Assembly: GCA_029948255.1 (NCBI GenBank)
Contig: JALIZF010001579.1
Span: forward strand, 310,001 to 374,000
Source of the DNA: Telmatactis stephensoni
Taxonomy: Eukaryota > Cnidaria > Anthozoa > Actiniaria > Isophelliidae
Direction: 5' to 3'
DNA: 64,000 nucleotides
The notes beneath the pieces were generated by a model. It searched no databases, was not told where the DNA came from, and saw only the letters and a program-made list of their open reading frames with translations. Position numbers and translations under genes: made by a program. Positions 1-10,500 of this stretch are shown here, piece after piece. The stretch's first letter is position 1, and each line of letters begins with the position of its first letter.

Positions 1-185
1 CCAAAAAGACAGCATTTCAGAACTCCCGAAGACTACAATAACAAACGATATATTGCGAAATGCAAAGAAGTTTCAAACAAATGTATTTCCACCATTTCCA
101 TTTATTCTTTCATAATCTTTTTCTTTTTCTGTCTTTTATTTCTCTCTCTTTTAATTAACAACTAATTTTGATTTTGAGCCAGGAG

Positions 186-640
186 GAAAAAAAAAAAAAA
201 AAAAAAAAAAAAAAGGAAAAAAGGCCCTAGCCGGTTTCGAACCCGGCTCTTACATTTGCTCACTTGCTTCACAGTTCAAGGGTTTTCCAACTGCGCCACG
301 GGATCGCGTAATTTGCACAACAATAGACAGTCATTCACGCGATACACTAGGTTATTTTGTCCTCCAAATCCCTCAGTAGACCAGTTAGCCTAGTGGTAAG
401 GTGCAGTTATTTACGGCCTAGGATCCGACTGTTTCCTCCCTCTTTGACCGCGAAGCTCGCTGCGTTCTACCGGATAGCGCGGAAGGGGCCGAAATCTCCA
501 TCCTATACGTAACATGCGATGATTCAGCGATTTGTCTGGATGCATGGTCCGATTTTTTTGTGGTTTACATAAAATTAGCATACTAATTTTCTTGCGTACA
601 TGGGTTCGAGTCCTGACTGGGTCAACAACTTTTCTTTTTT
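186..640 (+). mobile_element. Composite tRNA-like repeat, copy 1
   Basis: Left part, minus strand: box A-like TGGCGCAGTTGG and box B-like GGTTCGAAACC, ending in a long T run (poly(A) at 188-215 on plus). Right part, plus strand: TTAGCCTAGTGGTAAGG (378) and GGGTTCGAGTCC (602), about 210 bp apart, ending CAACAACTTTTC. The same arrangement recurs at 45656-46105 with few changes. It is probably a tRNA-derived SINE or a pair of fused ones. Confidence 0.65.
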
Positions 641-1007
641 TTCTTTTTCTTCTGCTTTTCATGGATTCTATTTCCCTTCTCTAGTTTTTCTTGGCTTAAA
701 ATTCTGGTCATTCAATGTAAAAAACAACTCCAACTCGGCTACGGGATTGCGTAATTTTGAATCGTTCTCAAACGTACCGCCATGAGCCTGGTTCACATTA
801 AAGCGCAAGCACCATACACACGCAGACTCAGACGTACGTGAATTACTGCTTATTTTGTCAGCCTTCCCGATGATAAATTTTTACCGAGTCTACGTATGTT
901 GCTTGCACATGTGATCGGATCACTGAATCATGTTATGGAAAAGGGTGAGGGTCACACTAACCAGCAAAAATGGTGCCACTTTCTTAGGTTGTTGCGCGAC
1001 GCGTGAC

Positions 1008-1150
1008 AGGGGCGGATACAAGATTATCCTTGAGAAGGGGGTGCAGCGTTAATGAACTGGGAAACCGTCCAGAGGATATTTTGGAAAAGTACTTAGAAGA
1101 AAAGGCCCGAAGTTGTCTCAGGAGGGGGAGGGGGGGGGGGGGGGGGTAGC
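1008..1150. mobile_element. Degenerate element shared with 55000-55190 (inverse)
   Basis: GGGGCGGATACAAGATT, GGGGGTGCAGC, GGAAACCGTCCAGAGGATAT and GTCTCAGGAGGGG have counterparts in opposite orientation at 55190-55010 (GGGCGGATCCAAAATT, GGGGGGTGCAGC, GGGAAACCGTCCAGACGATC, CGTCTCAGGAGGGG). Confidence 0.55.
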
Positions 1151-1479
1151 ACCACCCCCGCTCGATGCAGCAAGAGTGGCGAGATATTGATTTCGTGCAC
1201 ATTGTAGGCGATATTTAGTATCTAATTAAATGCGGTGTTTTGTATTAAAGGTGTAGTCAAGTGCATTCTCTTAATAATCTTGACAACGAGAACAGATACA
1301 GATACAGAAAACAAGAAACCAACATTGATTTTTCTTTAAAAAAAAATGAAATTTTAGCATTGATATAGCGCAAATATCTGATGTGTATATAATCAAATGC
1401 GCTTAGAGTTTGTTAGTAGTAAGGACAGACTGTTGTACCGGGCGACAATCCCCTACTCTTATGCGAATAGTTCAACAGG

Positions 1480-1603
1480 TTCTTTAATGTCCCCCATATA
1501 CAGGTTAAGGAAGGGATGGGAGACAGGGCCTACGGTTGAAAGTCCTTATCCGAGAAGACCTGAAGGTCTAACCATTTGCAGATGTAGTTACAAAGGCAGC
1601 ACC

Positions 1604-1642
<39 letters not shown>

Positions 1643-1712
1643 CCGGGATTCGAACCCCGATCTCCCGCACGAAAGATCGACGCTCAACCAACTGAGCCAA
1701 CCGGGCGGCGGT
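1480..1712 (-). mobile_element. tRNA-derived SINE
   Basis: Minus strand 1709-1636: TTGGCTCAGTTGGTTGAGC (box A region) and GGGGTTCGAATCCC (box B), but the acceptor and anticodon arms do not pair properly, so this is not a working tRNA. A non-tRNA body with CCTTCTCCTCAG and AAGACCCTGAG follows toward 1480. Confidence 0.6.
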
Positions 1713-2100
1713 TAATGAGGCGTATGCGAGTAAATTCCGAAAATAGTTCAAGATGACGGAGGGAAAGTGGATCAAGCACGCTTTGGCAGATCTTCGAGGG
1801 CCTTAGCCGTCTCTAACATTCATAAAATCGTTTCCTTCCCCCTCCACCTGGGTCTCCGAGGATGGCTTTGGCAGCAAATGGGAAGCGATCATGCCCGTTA
1901 CACTGCAACCTATGAAAAGGTTTAATCACATTGGACTTTATACATGTCTAGTTAAGGTCATTATATAATCATCTTTTGTTATACAAAACGTATGTACATC
2001 TCTCTACACTATTTTCCTAGTAAATTCTGCTCCAACGAAAACAAGATTCTCAAGAACTCGAAACCTTGCAAAAATGAAGGCAACAAATGGTTCGAAAATA

Positions 2101-2205
2101 GGGCCCGGTTGTTCGAAGGGCGATTAACGCTAATCCTGGGTTAAAATGGTTTTCTTTAGATTTAATCTTGGGTTAACGCTGATCATCATTCGAACAACCG
2201 GCCCC
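2101..2205. mobile_element. Palindromic MITE 'GGGCCCGGTTGTTCGAA', copy 1
   Basis: About 105 bp, almost a full palindrome: ends GGGCCCGGTTGTTCGAA and TTCGAACAACCGGCCCC, inside GATTAACGCTAATCC and GGGTTAACGCTGATC. Two more copies are in this window. Confidence 0.75.
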
Positions 2206-2604
2206 AGAGCGCACTATTTGATCTGGGTCATTGCACAGCACTGTGAATCTTGTTTTCATTAGAACTTTGTATTGCCCGAGTCAATATGACTCAACATCAA
2301 TGCAATAAGACAGCATATAAAATATATTAGATAACATACGTTATCAATAGAAAGCTTCGGGCTTCCTGTGACGAAGAAAGAAGAGAAGGAATGAAAAGGA
2401 TTCGCTTTGTGTTCAACTAGGCAGCTAAATGGACACACGGACATACAATCACAAGTAACATATCCTAACTAGGTGATGTACTATTCAATAGCAGTTGTGA
2501 GTTTATACACTGTCGAACCTCTCGTAAACGACCAACATAAATGTCAAGTTTAGGTATAATTAACGACCATCAATTTTCCGTTTAAGAGTCATGTTTATAT
2601 AATT

Positions 2605-2941
2605 ATTGGTATATTACGCGCGCTCTTATTGATCGAGAACCATGTGATTACAGTACACTCGCATAGATGACGTCATTGAATCTTACGCGCGCTCTGATTG
2701 GTTGAAATGTTTCAATGAATATTATACAAAGCAAAAATATTGCATTTTTCCATGCGTCTGTACTCTAACAAATGCACAGATGACGTCAAAATGCGGCGAG
2801 AACAAGTCACGTCAATCAACTTCGTCTCGTGGAGTAGGTTTTTGTTTTCACCACATTTTGACGTCATCTGTGCATCTGTCAGAGTACAGACGCACGGAAA
2901 AATGGAATCTGTTTGTTAAGAAAGTGACAAACTATCAGTTC
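2605..2941. mobile_element. Foldback element with TGACGTCA in its arms, copy 1
   Basis: Starts ATAATTGGTATATTACGCGCG-like, then inverted arms: GTCTGTACTCTAACAAATGC / ACAGATGACGTCAAAATG and their complements at 2850-2895. It is nested inside an older element whose ends are CAGTGTATAAAC-side CTCGTAAACGACC (2521) and GGTCGCTTACGAGAGG (2957). Confidence 0.65.
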
Positions 2942-3148
2942 TAGAAGTAGTCGCGGTCGCTTACGAGAGGTGCTCGCTTACGTAAGGCGCCAATTATAGT
3001 GAAAAGAATGAGACATTTTTAGTATTTTTAAAAAAATGGCGCAAAGCTGATCGCTTACGTGAGGTGGTCGCAAGGTTCGACTGTAGCCGCGCTAAGCCGA
3101 CGTATGTTACTCGAGGTTGTACTGATGTTCGAGATTTGAATCAGGTTT

Positions 3149-3489
3149 AAAGGCCCACTTGGATGAAAATCGATGAAAATTGGAAACTGATTATTTCTAT
3201 CTGAAGGTGAATGTAGTTAAATAACTAGCTACCCTCTGCCCCAAAATCTGCATTTCAAACTCATTATCAAAAAGAAATTTTGATATAAAGTATAAAAGAA
3301 CAATAGGGTTGAGTAAATGACGTCATTTACTCACAACTTAAATGCTAAAATACTTGACAATTTCTATTCGTCTCGTTTAAATGCAAAGAAAATTTTGCTT
3401 TGGTGATTAATAGGAGTCGTACACATAGGTTTTACTAAGTTTCAAGTCATTTCCAATTTTAATTTATTTTCATCCAAGTAACCCTTTAA
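3149..3489. mobile_element. MITE downstream of the ARHGAP20-like stop
   Basis: Terminal inverted repeats AAAGGCCCACTTGGATGAAA and TTTTCATCCAAGTAACCCTTT; inside, TAAATGACGTCATTTA is a perfect palindrome. About 340 bp, no coding capacity. Confidence 0.6.
3463..3468 (-). terminator. Candidate poly(A) signal AATAAA of the ARHGAP20-like gene
   Basis: AATAAA on the minus strand lies about 220 nt past the stop. It falls inside a MITE (3149-3489), so it may have been supplied by the element or may be unused. No other hexamer close to the stop looks better. Confidence 0.35.
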
Positions 3490-3685
3490 GAAGAATAGTT
3501 TGTCCAATGTTTCATTCAGTGTAGTTGTTGCCTAATGAAAATGGCTGCCAAGCAAGTCGATCAACATTCCTTCTATTCAAAACTTCATCCAGGTCTACCA
3601 TCATAATAACCGAACCAAGATTATTTTCCACTTTTTCATAATTCTATGAGCTTCTTACACTTTCTGCCAGTTGACCTAACATATA

Positions 3686-6600
3686 TTACACATAAGATTC
3701 TTCAGTAAACATCATTTTCTCCATATCGTCGTGACTTGGTGATGTATAGCCAGTATTTGGTCGTATTTCCGAGGATCGAATTTCCTTCACCTTTGCTATC
3801 TCCTGTGCAGTGGCGGGACTGATTTTTAATCCATTAGCTTGTGCTTGTACACCGAGTAGTTCCTTTAAGTCTCTTATTTGAGTTACATTCGTTTTACCGT
3901 CGGAAACAGTCGAGTCTGCACCGCCGCTTGATCGATCGTCCGAACTAGAAACCGAAGACGACGACGAAGTATGACTATTTTTTCGACGGCTCAACGAAGG
4001 AGAAACTCCTGGGCTACTAGCAGTCGTTGATAAAGGCGGAGAATGTGGGGCCATTAGTGTAGGAGAATAACGAGGACTTCCTGCAGTGTCAATTTCGTTA
4101 ACACTTCCAGTTGGAGTTGTCCTTAGAACTAACGGAGAGGAACTATCCCCTCCCCACTGAGTCTTTGTTTTTGTAGCTTCTTGTGGAAAGAATTCGGATG
4201 GCGGAAACAGGGCATGTGACGCACTGCCGCCATTGGGGACTATTTGTCTATTACTAGGTGATTTTTGTTTAGTTTTGTTCTGACTTTGGAATTTTTGTAA
4301 CTTTTTTCCAGAGTCAGATCCGCTCTTTTTGTGATGCAAATTCAGTCCAAATGGTGAGTGTTCCAACCTCCGTGAGGTTGATCCCCCGGAACTTGTACTA
4401 ACATCATCCCTGTGGTCTGGCCAATTTTGATCAGGTGGCCCGGGAGTCTTAGGGGAACCGGGCTCGCTGAGTGAAAGTTCCTCAATTTCTTTTGCAGTGG
4501 TTTCACCCTTTGGTAGACTAAACGAGCGACTGAAAAACCTTGGTGAAGGGTTCTCCGCATCTTGACTTTCTTGAGTAGTAAGAACGCCTTGTTTTACAGA
4601 GCTGGATTCATCTACAGATTCATTTTTTCCCTGGAAAAATGCTGGCTTGCTGCCAATTTTTCTTAGCATGTGCTGGTGGTATGAAGGAGCTGCCGGCTGT
4701 CGCCGTCGATCAACTGCTTGAAAGACTTGATCAGGTGTTAGAGTTGGCGAAGGAGACCGTAGATTAAGATTGTCCGGAGACTCAGATCGATCGTCTTTCG
4801 TCTGTGAAGACTGGGTCCTAATTGCGTGTTTAACAGGTGGAATTCTATTGGCTGTTGCAACCACATTTGAAGACAATCCATATTTGGAGATGGGTTTCAC
4901 AACAGTTGGTACATCTACAGGTGTTGCCTGCACAGTCATTGGTGAATGTGCTCTTTTTAACACCGCAGTTTCTAATTTCTTACCACTTGCTGTTGTTTTT
5001 TGTGATTTATGTTCGATCAGTTCCGCACTGGTCGTTGTGCTACTTAACTGACGACGCGATCGAGGTGATTTCCGATACCCTTTGATCTTCATTTTAATTG
5101 ATTCCGAATTAAGCTCAGAAGGCTCGGAACTCCTTCGGTTCTCCTTCGATCCATAAAATGCTTCACCTAATGGATTGTTCGTCCTGCGAAGTTTTGGCGA
5201 GGAGTTCGGTGAGATGCACGGAGAATTTGGTGTGCTGACACTGTTCCTCTCCGGCAAACTAGCCGATAATAAGTTCTTTGACCGACCGCTGGGGTCATAT
5301 AAGTTTGAGTCACTGAGATGTAGAGAACTACGCTCATTTCTGGGACTTATAGGCTCAGGGGATTCCAGCCCATCGTCCGTTGACGATTGACTATTAAATG
5401 TTCGAATTTCAATACCATTCTCCACTTCAAGCGAGTCGTCCTGACAGAGAACAATCTCACTTCGATCACCAAGAATTGTTACAATATCTTCACCAAAGAT
5501 CTCCACACAATTGTCGATGAGGAATTGCACAAATGGAGGCACGTCGTTTGATTGCTCTGTTGCAGAGATGTTTGATCCCTTGGGTGGCCATAACATACTT
5601 GGTGCAACACACACTGCTAGATTGTACGAGTTCATACTATTGACATTACAGTTCTCGGCGATATGGAATAATACGCACAGAAATCTCTTAAGAATTTCAT
5701 AGCTGTATTTATTTAAGTTCTGTAGTAACCTGCAAACAGAGAAAGAAAGATACACGAGTTTTTCATTGAAAATGTATTACACAAATAAATCTTTCGCACA
5801 TCGCAGGTTACCGATCTACAGCCTGTGTCGCATCCGACAAAACTCTCCGCGCTAAGTACGACTGCGTGACAGCGACACGAATCATGTTCTAACTTCTATC
5901 TGATTTCGAAAAGCAGCTTGTGATTGGCTAAATAACGCTGCTTTCCATCGGGTATTTCCATAGAAACATTCACCCACGTCATGCTGCCGCGAAAGATCGC
6001 CCAATAAGAAACGACCTTCACGATTTTGCCTTCACAAAATCAGAACGACCGTTGGGGTCTGGAACATGATTCGAGGGTTTTTTGTCTTGTTTTTGTTTTG
6101 ACGCAGGATACTATAATCATGAGTTCAAGAACAGCCCCGAATACCAAGTTCCCATTTATAAATCCATTTGTATATTACATATACAAATTTGGTGGTGTAG
6201 ACGGAGAAAATCAATTGTCATACAAAATTTGTCAAAACATTTGCTTGTTTGGGAGAACCTTATACTTCTAGTCTTTGAAATAGTCAGTTTTTACAAGGCT
6301 GGAGTGAAATACTTACCATTTAATATTTTTAATTCTTTCTTCACGATTTTCTATATTATTAGTAGCAATAAATTCTTCATAATCGTCACTGTCTAATATA
6401 CAGTCTGGAAGTCTTCTTAAAAACTCCTGCACAAGGGAAATTATAGTGTCAGTACACACACATCGATGTAATACTACCTTGTGGTCTCCCTGTGTTAGTT
6501 AAAACGGTTGGGATATGGAAACTAGCTATACTACTTTTTCAAATCAATTTATGAATGTTGGCATGCATTACCTTTAAAATAGACGCAGTTATAAGAACCG

Positions 6601-7560
6601 ACACCTCCTCGAACAATACTTCTTTACCTGCAAATAAAGTTTGTTTTAAAATACCACTCCCTTCTAGGTTTGGCATTGTAATAGCGTTTGGTTTATAAGG
6701 TAAAAATCGTCCGGTACAACGAAGAATGGTAGAACGAATAGAGCGTAAAAGAGGAATTACTCAGCGAGTGAAGGAAATGGATATGAATGCAAAAGTGAAT
6801 GGAGTCAAAATCGCACTACCATCCAGAGGAATAGCGAAAAATTTAAAAGATAAAATGAAATGAACCTTGTGTAGCGTCGGTACCAGTACTGGTAAATTTG
6901 AGGTCGACTTAACTTCATCGCTTTCGTAAGAAGTCGCAAATAGTCTGTGAAGTTACTGAAGATCAAACGACAGACCTCTACAGGGATCCCACTCTCCAGC
7001 TGGCAAAACAAATTCCCTGACTTTTCCCCGACTTTCAATGACCAAATCTCACTTTCCACTGACTTTTTAGTGAATACAAATTTAGAACAATTTCTGTTCC
7101 ACCGATATCGGTCAACGAAATTAAGCGGTTCAGATTCGCAGCCCATCTGCTTAAAGGATTGTTTGACCTTTGACCTTTCTAACCCAAAATTCCTTGATAT
7201 TTCACTGACTATTGTAACATTTTGACAATTTCCCTTACAAGGTCAGAGGGGACCGTGGTCTTTGCTATTCAGGTTGCAGCATTCGCACTAGGAAATTAAA
7301 TACATTTTGCGGCGTCCACGCATTACTGTGCGTACTTGGCCACATCCGCACAATAAACGAAAACTCATAACCCTATCTTACTGTGTGTACCTGAATCAAG
7401 GTCAAGTTTAATTTCCTTGGCTCTCTTAGCACTGGCTGATTTTCTAAAGATCCCGTTCACACCAGGACCAAATTTAAACATATGTCTTAAAATATCTTGT
7501 ATTGGTTTAGGGACTGGCTCTTCCTCTGTACAGAGAACATCAAGGGGTAGCTCAAATAAC
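3686..7560 (-). CDS. ARHGAP20: Coding exons 21-24: RhoGAP domain and long Ser/Pro-rich tail
   Basis: Exons 7560-7391, 6627-6572, 6426-6317 and 5729-3686. The GAP domain covers about residues 692-845: KPIQDILRHMFKFGPGVNGIFRKSA (catalytic arginine finger R730 within GIFR), then ASILKEFLRRLPDCIL, NKYSYEILKRFLCVLFHIAE and NSYNLAVCVAPSMLWPP. The 2,044 nt last exon continues into a tail of about 620 residues that is low in structure, rich in Ser, Pro, Lys and Gln, with many SP sites. It ends EESYV, a class I PDZ-ligand shape (S at -2, V at 0). The tail has an 18-residue LKELLGVQ-type helical patch near the end. The stop is TAA at 3688-3686. Confidence 0.94.
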
Positions 7561-10500
7561 CTGCAAAATCGTCAAAATTTATATTAGGGCCGAAAAAAGT
7601 GGAAGGAAAAGAAACAATATTTAAGGGCATCGACTACTTACTTTCCAGCTGGTGGAGACTGGGGGTCCGAAGTTTGATTCTTAGATCCTGATGTCTTTTT
7701 GTGCATGGCCCAATTAATAATAGGGGATTTCTTGATTTGTTTGGCCCACTTTTTAGAAGGTTGTTGACCATCTATAAAAATATAGAAGAATGAGAGTTAC
7801 TATTGTGAAAGGTACTTTGGGTATCCTGTGGTAAGAGTAGAGAGTGGGCTTGGGATGCGATGAAGGAAGACTATTCCTCGGAGACCCTGGACGCCGGTAG
7901 AAAAGGGAGGGGAAGCCCTGGGAAGACTGAGGAAGAAGGATGAGGAAGACACACCCAAGCCATTTATGACCAATGACCAGCTATAAAAAATAGAAGAACG
8001 ATAGTTATATTATTGTGGAAGCTACTTTTGGGTATCCTGTGGTAAGAGTGGAGAGTGGGCTTGAGATGCGATGAAGGAAGACTATTCCTCGGAGACCCAA
8101 GGTAGAAAGGGGAGGGGAAGCCCTCGGAAGACTGAGGAAGAAGGATGAGGAAAACACGCCCAAGCCATTTCTAAAGGACAGGGCGGAATAACGTTATGGC
8201 CCCTCCAAATGAAGATCGACTTACAGGTTGTTAAAGCTCAATACTATGTATACCCGCCCTTTTAGGGTCAAAGAACAAAATGCCAAATGCTACCAAAATT
8301 TGGTGAATGCGTCGTCTCAAAGATAGAACACCCTGGACGTTTTGAAGAGACACTTTGATCAGCAGAAAAACCATCGACAGTTTTCTTATGTAGCTCCAAG
8401 AAGCTTCACTGTAACTTGACAAGCTTTAATTTGCCACAAGTTTTGAGTGATGGTAGCACAAATGTAAAACAAGTTTTTTCGCATTCTAAGTGATGATGAA
8501 TGCATGTTTCTTTGAGGGTTGTCAAATTTCGAATTTTTGACAAGTTTTTTGGCTCACGACCGGCATTTTTCGCCGCTTGTGGAATGCCTGCACCGCCGAC
8601 AAGTGCTACTGCCAAAGTATTCTTGGCACCAAGAATATTAGTCCCTGCAGGGGTCAAACGACGAACGAACTTAATTAGACTTAAAAACTTCGTCAAATTA
8701 TCTTTATTTCAGCATCATAAGGGACGCTGGATCTGGCTTTTGAAAGAGTAAAATAAATGTCAGATTGTCTTCACATTTTCCAATTAAATTATTTACTCTT
8801 AGTTTACTTAAAAATAAAGAAAATCGTCAAAGAATGAATTTCATAAATAAAATCTCTTACCCAAGTTAGCGAGCTTTGCAGGTTTTCGACTTTTAGTCAG
8901 AATAAACTGACATTGTGTGCTAGGTGATAAGGGATCCATCGATGGCAGTTGTTGGTCAAAGTCAAAGACACCAAGACCATCTTCATCAGATGTCGAGCCT
9001 TCTCGTATATGATTCATTTTGATGGCAAATGGAAACTCGTGTCCTAAAGCAAAAATTCATATCGTGAAACATCTCTTTGCCTCTTCCACAGGCAAACCCT
9101 AGGGGTTGGGCTCCCTGTGTAAACTGGATGAGAGGGAGACTAGGGATGAAGTTGTTTCAAGTCCTCCTTGCCTCTCAATTTTCACAGGGATCCCAAAAGC
9201 GAGATTTGCCTACTTTGAATGCTAAAAGGCTTTTCTACTCATCAAGCAGTGTTACACCCCGGTACCCTAGCATTAGGTCTTGCAACAAAACTGACAAGAC
9301 GACTAGAACAAGATGACATTTCTTTTTTCTCACCAAGAAGAGGATAAGCACAGTTTTCTTTTCCTGATAAAACCCACAGGTGATATTCACTAGCATCGTC
9401 AGTCTGAAATAAATGTTTACAAATAGATTTCATTTTCCGTGCGTCTATACTCTAATAGATGCACAGATGACGTCAAAAATTGATGACAACAAAAAGTACA
9501 CCACGAGAAGAAGTTGAGGAACAACAATTTCTCCATGTAACAAATACAGTTGATGCATGTAATTCAACAGACAAACAAAACACTTCAATGAGTACCATAA
9601 AACGAAGCTAATTAATAGATTCCACTTTTTCCGTACGTCTGTACTCTAATAGATGCACAGATGACGTCAAAATGTGGTGAGAACAAAACAGTACGCCATG
9701 AGACGATGTTCAACGCATGTTCTTGAGTGTGAAGCATTAATTACCTGAATCTGGAATTGTTCTAATGACATTTTAACAACAGTCGACGCGTTATCAGTGT
9801 TCGTAACAGTAAAAGATTTGGACTGAAATAGAAACAAATTAATGGTTAAGTCTGCGAACGCGGGAAAACAACTCGTGGCTACGTTTCGCGTATCCACGAG
9901 TTAAAAATCACTGAAAAAGTCTGGTTAAATATATAGCAAATACATTTTACAATGAACGTCCTTACGTTGTCCCCGACAACACTTACCACACCAAACGAGT
10001 CTGTAGATTCCATATCTCTGTTATAAACTTTAAGCGAAACAGCCTTCGGTTCTTCAGACAATTTTTGAATATTGATATACCTGGAAACGTTGAGGGATAA
10101 TACTAAATCAAATGAACAAGGCAGGCGGGCAGGCGGGCAGGCGGGCAGGCGGGCAGGCGGGCAGGCGGGCAGGCGGGCAGGCGGGCAGGCGGGCAGGCGG
10201 GCAGGCGGGCAGGCGGGCAGGCGGGCAGGCGGGCAGGCGGACAGGCGGGCAGGCGGGCAGGCGGGCAGGCGGGCAGGCGGGCGGGCAGTGGACAATTTTG
10301 TCAATCAAACCAAAAGTCAAAATCACAATGTTTCGCTGCGCGCTTATATTAGAAGAAGAATTAAATTATCGATGTAGAAAGAAGATGGGACTTACTTATT
10401 TAATGCCGAGTACCACGAGTCGCGTTCTTCAGTAGTGCTGAAAAAATAATCAACGAAACCTATCACTATCTAAATAGGTTGATTTTAAAACCAGTAATGT

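Noticed and set aside
1636..1709. True tRNA gene
   Set aside because: Box A and B are good, but the acceptor and anticodon stems do not pair and a SINE body follows.
4770..5051. Plus-strand frames opposite the last exon of the ARHGAP20-like gene
   Set aside because: Antisense shadows of a clearly coding exon.
10072..10435. Pro/Ala/Cys-rich and Gly/Arg/Ala-rich frames
   Set aside because: Product of the 8 bp (GGCGGGCA)n repeat.
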